A stretch of DNA of 60,000 nt from the NCBI GenBank assembly GCA_030141605.1, contig JAQGDQ010000069.1:553126-613125 (forward strand), in the 5' to 3' direction. Made by a program: the position numbers and the translations under genes. The notes beneath the pieces were generated by a model. The model was not told the DNA's origin. It made no database searches and was given only the letters and a program-made list of their open reading frames with translations. Shown piece by piece: positions 13,401 through 25,400 of the stretch. Origin of the DNA: Tubiluchus corallicola. Lineage: Eukaryota > Priapulida > Priapulimorpha > Priapulimorphida > Tubiluchidae. Numbering within the stretch: the stretch's first letter is position 1; each line of letters opens with the position of its first letter.

Positions 13401-16400
13401 TACGTATATTGCATAATAAAATGCACAGCAACTGTTATTAAATTTGAAAAATTTCCTCTGATTTCTGTGGCTGAAATGGTTTAAAAATTTAATTAACTGT
13501 CAGGCGTATGACATTGATATCAGCCAAGGTTGAACAGGAAACAAGTTTTATTTTGGAACACATGATTAGAGGTTGAATTTGATGCTTTGATGTCACAATT
13601 TGCAATGATGAGATCAAAACTAAAACTTATAATTGATGTTGCCATTTGTTATCTATTTGCTTCAGTGGGTAAATTCCCAAGTACATGTAATAGCTTTCAG
13701 AAACGATAATTTTTTTCAGCCACTGTCAAAGTAAGACAAAGGGGTGCAGTAGGGTGCAGTTTAATATGATTTCTATATAAAACTTTCAAACCTTAGTAAC
13801 AAGGTGTTGGTATTATTGTATCGGTGGTAGTTCTTTAATTACAGAGCAGATTTTGTAAGTGTCTAGCAGAAGTCAGTAAAGTAACACAGATAACCGGCTT
13901 TTTAAATAAGCTTTCAAAAACACTTTTTGGATGCAAGACATTTTATCTTGAACTATGAAAATCACGGTCGATATTCCTCTATGGCTGTGAGTTACTCTTC
14001 GTCCAATTGATTATATAAATGACTGTTGCTGTATTTGGTAACTTATTCTAGTTGAACATTGGATTTTGGTTGTATGAAATCTGATTCGTACTAGACCGAA
14101 GACCCATACCTGATTACAATAACAGTCTGCAAACTTTCAAAATTATGAGCCTCAAATGACGAAGGGACCTATCCTCTCTTGTATTTGGATATAAGGCAAT
14201 GTATGGTTATTTCTGCCGCCATTTAGAAAGCTTATGGTCATTTTCAGGATCAAGCCGTATGCATGGTCAGATGCTTCTAAACAGTAACCACCTGCCTGTG
14301 TGCTTTATTTTATTACACATGCATTTTAATCCTTAGGCCACGTAAATAGTTTAATTATATATTTATCGATGCAGAATGTACAGACAGAAAGATCTGTGTA
14401 TGTATGTATCCAAATGCCATTAAGAAATTGAAGTGAAACTTGGCCGCATTAATGTTTGAAAATTAAAAAGAAGACACCAGTAAAGTTACCAGCTGAAAAT
14501 TACAGCAATACAGCTATTGAAATAAAGTATTCCTAAATCGTAAGGAATTAAAATGTAACATCGACATATTTATTTTTTCAATTTAAGTGAAACTAAAGTT
14601 GGCATAAAATGTTGTTGAACAATGTTTGCTTCATGCACACTTTTTTGGATTCAAAGTACGCATCAACTGACATAAATACTTAGAGAAAAGTGAATATATT
14701 AAGAACAGAGAAGGCCTACATGACAGATAAAAAGTAAATGTTCTCAATGCAGAATGTGTAGACAGTTATACTTCTATTGTGTTTGAGCTAATACAACTAT
14801 ACCACTTTGGTTATTGTTTCGACCCTTTATACATAGTATTAGTCTTGCCAGAATATCTCGCAATTCTTTTAATTTGTAAAAATAAATAAAAATGTTTAAG
14901 AAAGCAGTTAAACCTACCATTAAATTGGCTAAACGCTTTACGACTCCAAATTCACCTGTTATCATACCTGAGTGGTACAATACAGAATGTATAAAGTATG
15001 GTGAAAGTAAAAATGCTGTAATAAATGTCAGAAGAGATACAGACATAGTCGTCTTGATGCGTTTCTTTATGTTCAAAAGGCTGCTTTGTCCTCCAGTTAG
15101 ATGAGACTCGGGTGACACTCGTGTTTTGTGGTGCAGGACAATGACCAATATACGAGAATAAGTAACTATCATGACCAGAAGCAACAGAAAATAATGGGCA
15201 CTGAAAAACAAGCCAAATTCATGATGAATGTGATGTATGGGCACGCAGTTCCCAAGATGTTTTTCAGACATCAAGTACATTGTAGGAACAATGCCTACAA
15301 TGTTACAGTACAACCATAGGCAGAGAAGGACAATTTTTAGACGTTTGATAGTGCAGATTATCGGGTAGTGAAGAGGGTAAATGATAGCAATGTAGCGATC
15401 AATTGTAATGCAGACATGTGTTAACATACTTGCCAGAAAAGTCATGTAACAAGAGAACACATTCAGGAAGCAACTTACTATGTAAATTTCATCATATATG
15501 ACTCTCTGAATTTGAACAAGAATTTGGGAAATTCCAAAACAAGCGTGAGAAGTAGCTAGGTTTGCCAGCAACAGATTTCCAACTCTTCTCAGTGTCTTCA
15601 TTGAAACTATGGTGACAATGACAAATATGTCAATTCCAGTGTTAGCTGTTGCTGCTATTATAATAGCAATTTTGTACACAGTAGCTAATACATTGGCCTC
15701 TTCGCTAGCAATGCGAGTTTGATTTGCAATAGTAAAAACATCATAAGAATCATTCATGTTTTACGTCATGTCATGATTTTTCAAACTTTTTAGATGCAAA
15801 TGTTGTGAATTTCTAAGCTTTATAAATGTGGATGTTGGCAAATATAGATGTAGCGACTGATGTAGCAACTTGGCAAATGTAGGCAGTCTGCTGATGTAGA
15901 AACTTGGCAAATGTAGGTAGTCTGCTGATGTAGAAACTTGGCAAATATAGATGGTCTGCTGATGTAGAAACTTGGCAAATGTAGATAGCCTGCTGATGTA
16001 GAAACTTGGCAAATGTAGGCAGTCTACTGATGTAAAAACTTGGCAAATGTAGGTAGTCTGCTGATGTAGAAACTTGGCAAATATAGATGGTCTGCTGATG
16101 TAGAAACTTGGCAAATGTAGATAGCCTGCTGATGTAGAAACTTGGCAAATGTAGGCAGTCTACTGATGTAAAAACTTGGCAAATGTAGGCAGTCTGTTAA
16201 TGTAGAAACTTGGCAAATGAAGATAGTTTGCTGATATAGAAACTTGGCAAATGTAGACAGTCTACTGATATAGAAACTTGGCAAATGTAGGCAGTCTACT
16301 GATGTAGAAACTTGGCAAATGTAGACAGTCTGCTGATGTAGAAACTTGGCAAATGAAGATAGTTTGCTGATATAGAAACTTGGCAAATGTAGACAGTCTA

Positions 16401-19400
16401 CTGATATAGAAACTTGGCAAATGTAGGCAGTCTACTGATGTAGAAACTTGGCAAATGTAGACAGTCTGCTGATGTAGAAACTTGGCAAATGTAGATAGTT
16501 TGCTGATGTAGAAACTTGGCAAATGTAGGCAGTCTACTGATGTAGTAACTTGGCAAATGTAGGTAGTCTGCTGATGTAGAAACTTGGCAAATGTAGGCAG
16601 TCTGCTGATATAGAAACTTGGCAAATATAGATGGTCTGCTGATGTAGAAACTTGGCAAATGTAGATAGCCTGCTGATGTAGAAACTTGGCAAATGTAGGC
16701 AGTCTACTGATGTAAAAACTTGGCAAATGTAGGCAGTCTGTTAATGTAGAAACTTGGCAAATGTAGACAGTCTACTGATGTAGAAACTTGGCAAATGTAG
16801 ACAGTCTACTGATGTAGAAACTTGGCAAATGTAGATAGTTTGCTGATATAGAAACTTGGCAAATGTAGACAGTCTGCTGATGTAGAAACTTGGCAAATAT
16901 AGATGGTCTGCTGATGTAGAAACTTGGCAAATGTAGATAGCCTGCTGATGTAGAAACTTGGCAAATGTAGGCAGTCTACTGATGTAAAAACTTGGCAAAT
17001 GTAGGCAGTCTGTTAATGTAGAAACTTGGCAAATGAAGATAGTTTGCTGATATAGAAACTTGGCAAATGTAGACAGTCTACTGATATAGAAACTTGGCAA
17101 ATGTAGGCAGTCTACTGATGTAGAAACTTGGCAAATGTAGATAGTTTGCTGATGTAGAAAGTTGGCAAATGTAGGCAGTCTACTGATGTAGTAACTTGGC
17201 AAATGTAGGCAGTCTGCTGATGTAGAAACTTGGCAAATATAGATGGTCTGCTGATGTAGAAACTTGGCAAATGTAGACAGTTTGCTGATGTAGAAACTTG
17301 GCAAATGTAGACAGTCTGCTGATGTAGAAACTTGGCAAATATAGATGGTCTGCTGATGTAGAAACTTGGCAAATGTAGGCAGTCTGCTGATGTAGAAACT
17401 TGGCAAATGTAGATAGTTTGCTGATGTAGAAACTTGGCAAATGTAGGCAGTCTGTTAATGTAGAAACTTGGCAAATGTAGACAGTCTACTGATGTAGAAA
17501 CTTGGCAAATGTAGGCAGTCTACTGATGTAGAAACTTGGCAAATTTAGACAGTCTGCTGATGTAGAAACTTGGCAAATGTTGACAGTCTACTGATGTAGA
17601 AACTTGGCAAATGTAGGCAGTCTGCTGATGTAGAAACTTGGCAAATGTAGATAGTTTGCTGATGTAGAAACTTGGCAAATGTAGACAGTCTGCTGATGTA
17701 GAAACTTGGCAAATGTTGACAGTCTACTGATGTAGAAACTTGGCAAATATAGATGGTCTGCTGATGTAGAAACTTGGCAAATGTAGGCAGTCTACTGATG
17801 TAGAAACTTGGCAAATATAGGCAGTTTGCTGATGTAGAAACTTGGCAAATATAGATGGTCTACTGATGTAGAAACTTGGCAAATGTAGGCAGTCTACTGA
17901 TGTAGAAACTTGGCAAATATAGACAGTCTGCTCACGTAGAAACTTGACAAATATAGATGGTCTGCTGATGTAGAAACTTGGCAAATGTAGACAGTTTGCT
18001 GATGTAGAAACTTGGCAAATGTAGACAGTTTGCTGATGTAGAAACTTGGCAAATGTAGGCAGTCTGCTGATGTAGAAACTTGGCAAATGTAGGCAGTCTG
18101 CTGATGTAGAAACGTGGCAAATGTAGACAGTCCACTAAAGTAGAAACTTGGTAACTGTAGGCAGTCTGTTGATGTAGAAACTTGGCAAATGTAGACAGTC
18201 TCCTGAAGTAGGAACTTGGTAAATGTAGACTGTTTGACAATATAGAGAGTTGGCAATATAGATAGTCTGCTGACTTTTGTAGATTTGCTTCTGTTTTCAG
18301 AGAGCTGGTAAATAGTAAATTCCTGGCTAATTGGAAAACTTTGTTGCTGTAGATGTTCTAGAAAACTTGGTATATATAGTTGTCCTTTTTGACTGAGAAA
18401 CTTGGTAATTGTGCAGGTGTTCTACTTACCCAGAAACTTCGTAAAAACGTGCTTGTCTTGCTGATTGGTAAATTTGAAAATGTCTGAATGTTATTGGCTT
18501 GGAAATTTGTAGATATAGCTGTGCTGCAGATGTAGAAATTTTGTCACTGAAGCCTGATGGATACAGATGTTGTTAGTCATAAAGGTATAGTACTTACTGA
18601 TTTTGATTAAGATTTCGCATAGTCATTTGACAATATTTGCGCTTGCGCTATACTCATTTTGAACAACAGTATCCGTGTTATTCTGAATGCATGTTTCATT
18701 TTGAAACTCAAGATTATATCAAAAAACATAAAAGTTAAACTTCTAAAATTTCTTACTATTATTGTAACTTATACTGCAATATTTTGTGACAAATAAAGTG
18801 GAAATTGCTTCGAAAATTAGAATATGTAACAAAATACATAATGAATGTTATCAATTTTGGAAATTCTCTTTGTTGTCATGATTTAAATTTATTGAAAGTT
18901 GTGTTTTCAAAGCTCATTCATTTTTGCCGACGTTTTATTTGAAATCATTTGCAACCTCAGAAAGTATTTAAATTTCTACTGTGTCGCAATTCGCACATTT
19001 AGCATCGGGCTAATGCCTAAATGGTAGAGTGTACAAACTTAGGAGTGAAAACATGATTAAGTTGTCTTTACATAGGTAGCTCTTAGTACATTTGTAGCTT
19101 TTTGCATAAATTGCATCCTTCACCATTGCTGTATCAGTAACATTTCAAGTGGCATCCAGTGGTAGAACCATACTGATGGTTTCTTTCTAGAGTATTGTAA
19201 AAACAACATACATAACAATAGGGGTTGTGTCATTTCCTCTCCTGCAATTTCATTTGCTTTTTGATTATTAAGATGTCCCATGTTGCTTTTTTGTGTGTTT
19301 TTTTGGGTACATTGTAGCAAAAGCTAAAGGTTTTGAGTCTGTTCTCTATTCCTGCCAATGAATTGTAATTCACATTGGCAAAAGATTAGCAAACGTCATT

Positions 19401-22400
19401 GTGACATTGACCTGCAAGTCTCTTGACCTTTTAGCATAAGTTTCACAGCACTTTTTCTGTATAAGGATAATCCTTTATAGCTATTTTTAAAATTTTTAAT
19501 ACATATCTATTGATTTTACCTAATACATATCTATTGATTTTACCAAATAAATAGGCAAATAACTACATGCATGTTAAGTATCTGAGTAATAATAAGTAGC
19601 CATAAAAGTAATATATGCTATGTCTAATCTGGCCATTAACTCCTTATTTGCTCTGCAGATGTCGACAACATATAAACATATTCCAAAAAATATCAATATT
19701 TTATAGCTTTAAGCAATTTAGAAAAAATAAATGACTGTATTATTCTGGGTGTATGAAATAAGCCAGGATTTAAACCAGAGTCTTGTTTGTGGTCAAGACA
19801 GGCTTTAATTCAGTCCCAATACCTGACGGAACTAGCCGTGTCTGTATTCAAAGAATGCAATTTTGCAGTCCTTAGAGACAGGTAGACAAGTTGACACGAA
19901 AACTTATTAGAAAGCTTGTTTAATACTTGTAAGTATTTTTAGTTTTTTTGGAACAGTTTTGTATTGAAATTTTTTGCTCTCAAGTGTCTGACTGGCTTCA
20001 TGACCAGCTTTACTTTCTGCACAAGTGATGGCAGCACCTGCTAGGTGCACTAATTCTGTGGAATCCCTGTAGCTGTGTCATCGTGATGTATTCTAGCTCT
20101 CCAGAGAGTGTTGTTATTCCAGTTTGTGATTTCTTATTTGTGGCAATCAATACCTGACTTTAGCAGTAGCGAATTTTGGTGACTTTCAAGGTATGAATGC
20201 ATTGCTTGATTTAATTCATCTATGCAAGCTTTATTAAGGAAGAGTTTTGTCCTTATAAGCAAAGTTTATTAGATACCAACACTGTTGCAGAAAAATGATA
20301 TTTAAAAAATACATCATTATGGGATTTGAACCCGTATGATGCTGTCTTGCTGGACTAAAGCATTATTTTCTTATGTGTTGTAACTTGTAAAATTACCTGG
20401 ATTAATTTTGCTAATCTGATTAAGAGTATATTTCACTTCATCATAATATAGCTTCAGTATTTGTCAAGTAATGCATACCAGTTCAGTGTATTACAGTGCT
20501 GACCGTTCACTAGGAAATTATTTAGAGCTGTACAGATTTACAAAAATAGCAGAAACAGATCTTTTCGTCCCATTCTTTGAACTGTGGTCACAAAAGCAAA
20601 CATTTCCATCTAATTTTTGTGCAGTAAGCACAACTCTTAAATACTATAAAAGAACGTTGAAAATTTTATTCGTTAGTAGCCTTAGTAGCTATGAATTTTC
20701 CTCAAATTTCTCATTTGTTTATTGCTATTTCTAAGGTGGGGGTTGAATCCAATTTAGGTAAGAGTACCAAGTGGGGTGTCTTTTGACTTTTGTCTTGAAG
20801 AGATATAATTTAATTGTCTAAGCATAATAGTAATTTGTGTATGTAAAAAACCTATTTTAATGTTTTATTAAAATTGATATCAAGTCACTTTTATTTTTTA
20901 TGTTTTTATTTTTTATGGACTTAGGTTTTACAGTTTAGGACTGAAGTACAGTTTTGTTTTATGATCCAATGATCTATGTGTACTGCATATCTGCTCTGTC
21001 ACCTGTAATTATTGATTTCTCTAGCTAAAGACACCTCACACACCTATGCAGGGTTGTGTGATGTTTGATCACCAGCTGTTGTAGATTCTGATAGCTGTGT
21101 AATCATGTTGTTTTATTGATCACACCTCTGTGTGTAAATGCTTTGATGTTGTTCAGCATAGAGGAATAATGTAATGACACTGAACTGAGTAAGAAATCTC
21201 ACAAATTCTTTTTCAAATTCCGTATAAATTTAGGGTGTTTTGAAAATAAGAGATGTGGTTTATTTATTTTATTTATGCCATTAATATGGCATACATTTTC
21301 GTCACAGGAAAGTTCAGGGAACATATAATAATATTATATTTATTTATACTTAGTGTTATATAAATTTTATAAAAGATTAATTGGCTGGAGTGCTACAAAA
21401 GCTTTACGAACCACTAATACTCTTGTTCTTTTTTCTTGTTGTTGTGTTTACTTGAGATTTTTATGAAAGGAAAATTCAGCACATTATAAAATAAATGTAT
21501 AGTAAATGAAAAGACTCATCGCCAAACCTTTATATGCAACTTCAATTCTTTTTACTTTCATCATTCTAGCTGACAACTTTAGTTTAGATTTTTTAAGGCT
21601 ATATTTAAATTTAAATTAGGATTTTGCAGTACAGCTGTGTGAGTAGGTAATTTATTGTATAAACACGTTATGAGTTCATGCTAGTTGTGTGCTACAGCGA
21701 AACATTGTAATGAGGATATAGATATTGTTCTGAATATGACAGTGTTTAACTTTAAAGACTAAAGGATAAGAGTTTAGCACTTTGTTGCAACATGTTAACT
21801 ACATATTATTCCCTGTTTCTGGAAGAAATGAGCAAAAATTGATTTTTATTTGCTGTAGAATATTTTTAGCAATTTGTTTAAACTGTGCTCAAGAATACTT
21901 CTCTACTAACTAAGTGAAACTGTAGAAGAGTCCTCCAAATTTCCTTTTCTGCTTCAAGAGTTCTATTTTTGTAATGCATGTTTGCTTTGCTTAACTTGTG
22001 TGGCAAAATGGAAACTTCCTTCAGAAACTGGATCAATTCCGAGGCCTATAAAGTTCCCAACCCCCTTCCCGATAAATTTGCCTGCACAGTTGCCAACTTG
22101 CTTCTCAGTAAATCTGCCTATATACTTCCTAGTTCCCAACCTCTTTCCCATTAATATATCTGTACACTTCCCAACCTCCATCCCTATAAATCTGTCTGTA
22201 CACTTCCCAACCCCCTTTCCGATAAATCTGCCTGTTGCATTGACAGAAACATACAATGATTTCCCAAATGACTGCAAGCAATGACACTTCCTAGTCATGT
22301 AGTGGACACACATTACTATTGATTAGCTATCATGGATATACACTGAGACAAAATAATGGGTTTCTACATCTCCGTCTGCTATCACTTAGCAAACCAGCTT

Positions 22401-25400
22401 TAATTTACTGGTCATAGAAGACAAAACGTATCTTTAAAAATATAAATGCAAAAACACTGAAGTTGCAGAGTTCATGTTACCTTTTTTCTGCTCATGTTTT
22501 ACTCATTTGTATTTCCTTGGTTGGCTCATTCATACATATATTCATTTTTGTTGGTTTTTTGTTCTTCTGCTGTCTGTATGTCTGTTCTTTGCCTTCTTGT
22601 TTGTTCAGTTTTTCTGTTTATTCTAATTGAAATTCAGTTTATTTCACTAGCATACAAGTAAACCACAATAATACAAATATACATGCACAACTTTTTTTGT
22701 ATAATTGAAAAAACAAAAATAAAATAAAATAAAACGATTTCTGTCTCGCTGAACATACTATATTAAAGTGTTGAAGTTTGCCACATGGTAGCTATAAAGG
22801 GGGACCTTGTTAAGCCACCATGTAATGTGGAAAAAAGAATGAAGATGGTGAGAGAAGAGGAGAATATAGAAGAACTATGTTGCAGTTAGTAGGAAAGAAA
22901 AGAGAAGGAAATGAGTCGAAAGAAAGCAATGACCATGTTAAATCATCAATGACAATGACCATGTTCATCTGTCTGTCTGTCTGTCTATTTGTCTGCCTGT
23001 TTATTTATTTATTGATTGGTTTACCTGTTCATTCATTTATCAGATTTGGTCAAACATTTATTCAGTACTCAGTCATTGGCAACATGTTGTGCTTGCTATA
23101 ACTCAACCACTCACAATCAGAATATTGCTGTGTGTTTCACGACGCGGTACTCTACGTTAGAGGGTTTAGTTTTGTGGTGCTTAACAAATTCTTTCTGAGT
23201 TTATTTAATTGTTGTTGTTTGTCTCATGATTTCTGTGAGATAAAAAATAATAATTTATTCAACTTTAGGATAAAATTCATTGTTTTTGATTATCTTTTAC
23301 GTGAGAGAAACGTAAGGACATTGTGCATGCTGTGAAATAATTAGTACATCTGTTATAAAATTTAATTATTTTGCTTAATTTTGCAACCATGACGCGTGCA
23401 GCCATAAAGCTGTCCCTGTGCCGTATGCGGCAATCATGCGTGCAACTGTTGTACAATCATGGTCCATTAACTGTGCACGAAATCCCTGCTATTAATGCTT
23501 GAGCTGTTATATAATAATGGATTCTATGCTATAAACCCTTTGAGCAGCCTGATTTTATTGCATTTGCTGGCATATTGGCCGTGGAAAACAATTATCCATG
23601 GATGTTGAACGATTACCTCAGTCTGAAGCTTTCTTTATTGCTTCTGCAATTGTAAGTATTAAATAATAGTCAGCACTTGTAAGTGCTGAATTTTTTTAGG
23701 TGCGTTCTTACTTTCTGTTTGTTGCTGACAGATTTATGTTTTAAAAACCTGGAATAACTCCAGAAACTTGAAATTCAAAGCGCAGATTTCCTTTTGAATA
23801 TATTGAATATACTTTTTCGATATTGTGTTCCTCATTTGCTGATTTCTTTATTTTGTTGCTAAGATTAGCATTTTCCAAATACAACTCATACTCTTTTTCT
23901 CCTCTAACTGAAGGTGTCGTTTTTCATTATAATCAATTTAAAAGCAACTTTGCAGCCAATAATGACAATATGGCATGGAAAAGTAAAATCAAAAATTTTT
24001 CTTTTACAAAACTGTCATTATGCTTGAAAACGGCAATGCATTTCCATGAAAATAATTATACATAACAAACAGGTGTTTGATTTGAAGCTCTTGGTTGTTA
24101 GCCATGGGCACTCTTAGTCAATCTCTGTCTTAAACAAATGCCCTTTCGGGTTACGTGCAGTGGTCGTTATACTCCATAAACTCACAGGGGTGAAAGTCGA
24201 AATTTAGTCGCCATTATGCCTTTGCATAGACATCAGCACAAAAACTTGCTTTCAATTTCAAGAAAAAATTTTGGAGAAGTAGCACTTTGAAATTTTCTGA
24301 GGTTACCCTCAGTATTCTCTTAAGAGGATAAGTTGAGAAAATTGTCGAAATAAGTTGAGTAGTACTCCAAAGTATCTGTCCACCATGTCTGCAACAACAA
24401 CAACAACAGCAGCAGCAGCAACAACAACTAGGTACTGACCTTTGGTCATTCCACCTTTGGTCAGTACAAAAATGCGACATGTGCACATATGCCAACATAT
24501 CGACAATCTGCCGGAAGTTTTTAATATTAGCAATGTGGTAAAAAGTAATTTGATATGTTTACTTAGTCAAAGTTTTTAGTAAATAATTGCATAAATATTA
24601 AATATATTTATCGTATAGTTCACCAGGGCACTATGTGTTTTTGAGAGTTCTTGAAATGTGATACTTAAACATAAATATTGAACTTAAACACAATCAATTT
24701 TGCACCATTAGTCATTACTAGCTTGGACGGATTAGACATGTGCAATATTACATTTAATGTATACAAATATCATGCCTTTAGTGCACTAATATACCATAAT
24801 TACAGGACCAGTTACATTTGTCGTGATCGCTTTCTCCCTAAACACACTAACATTATAAATATGAATATGTCTTTAGACGGATTGTTGGTTGGGTACCTTG
24901 TTCATTTCACAATTTTGTAATATTTATGTTACAGTACTATCAGCACATTTGCTGACTGCTATTTGCTATTTGTCATTTGTCTTATCATCGATTTTTGCTC
25001 AAGATTTTAGACCAAATCACATGACTATTATTACTTCAATTTAAAACAATTATTTATGAATTCTCACCTTAACAAAAATCTATTTTTTTAAATTGATATA
25101 ATTCTTTGCAACCTGTTATTTTAACAAGAGAACTTTTTCAGGTTACCTCTTCGTCAGCTGGAGTGGCTATTAATAAACACACAGGAGGCGGGGATACTTC
25201 CAAAAAACTTGCGAGCGTGAAACGTAGCAATTCTGCACTTCAGTCTTATGGCTCGAGTACCAAGCAAGGTGGTAAGTGAGCTCTTTATCTTTTTTCACTG
25301 GTTTATTTGCACAACTTGAACTTTTTATGTTTTGCCTTTGTTTCTCAGAGTCGCTTCTCTGTGGAGCTCATAAACCATTATCCAGACTAAAAGTTAGTCA

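Larger units (their letters stand above)
14450..15840. repeat. GPCR duplication unit, copy 2
   Basis: The second copy of the segment at 11690-13085. The homologous 5' flank ends exactly where the 34-bp minisatellite begins, so the array grew at the upstream edge of this copy or interrupts further homology. Confidence 0.8.
9813..25141 (+). other. NEDD1 intron 6 (15.3 kb), host of nested genes
   Basis: The largest intron of the gene. It contains two minus-strand GPCR genes, the 34-bp minisatellite, two tRNA-like relics and small tandem repeats, each listed separately. I see no further coding sequence in 9.8-11.2, 13.1-14.4 or 18.6-25.1 kb. The short open frames there, such as the one at 13188-13484 (+), have no recognisable domain and no supporting splice context. 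Confidence 0.8.

Noticed and set aside
13188-13484. 98-codon Cys-containing plus-strand frame as a small gene
   Set aside because: No signal peptide, domain or paralogue beside GPCR copy 2; length within chance for this stretch.
12130-15319. Plus-strand frames inside the GPCR region
   Set aside because: They are antisense shadows of the two GPCR genes and are duplicated with them.
15835-18250. CRISPR-like regular array
   Set aside because: Head-to-tail repeats without unique spacers in an animal genome; it is a minisatellite.
15761-18256. A dozen long minus-strand frames of the MPSFYIS... type as real genes
   Set aside because: They are the 34-bp minisatellite read in its three stop-free frames, with no splice sites, domain or non-repeat sequence.
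21963-22313. Overlapping repetitive frames on both strands as a secreted or structural repeat protein
   Set aside because: Explained by the 36-bp minisatellite; no signal peptide or splice context.
24214-24533. Poly-Cys and poly-Ala/Val frames
   Set aside because: Products of the CAA/CAG microsatellite.
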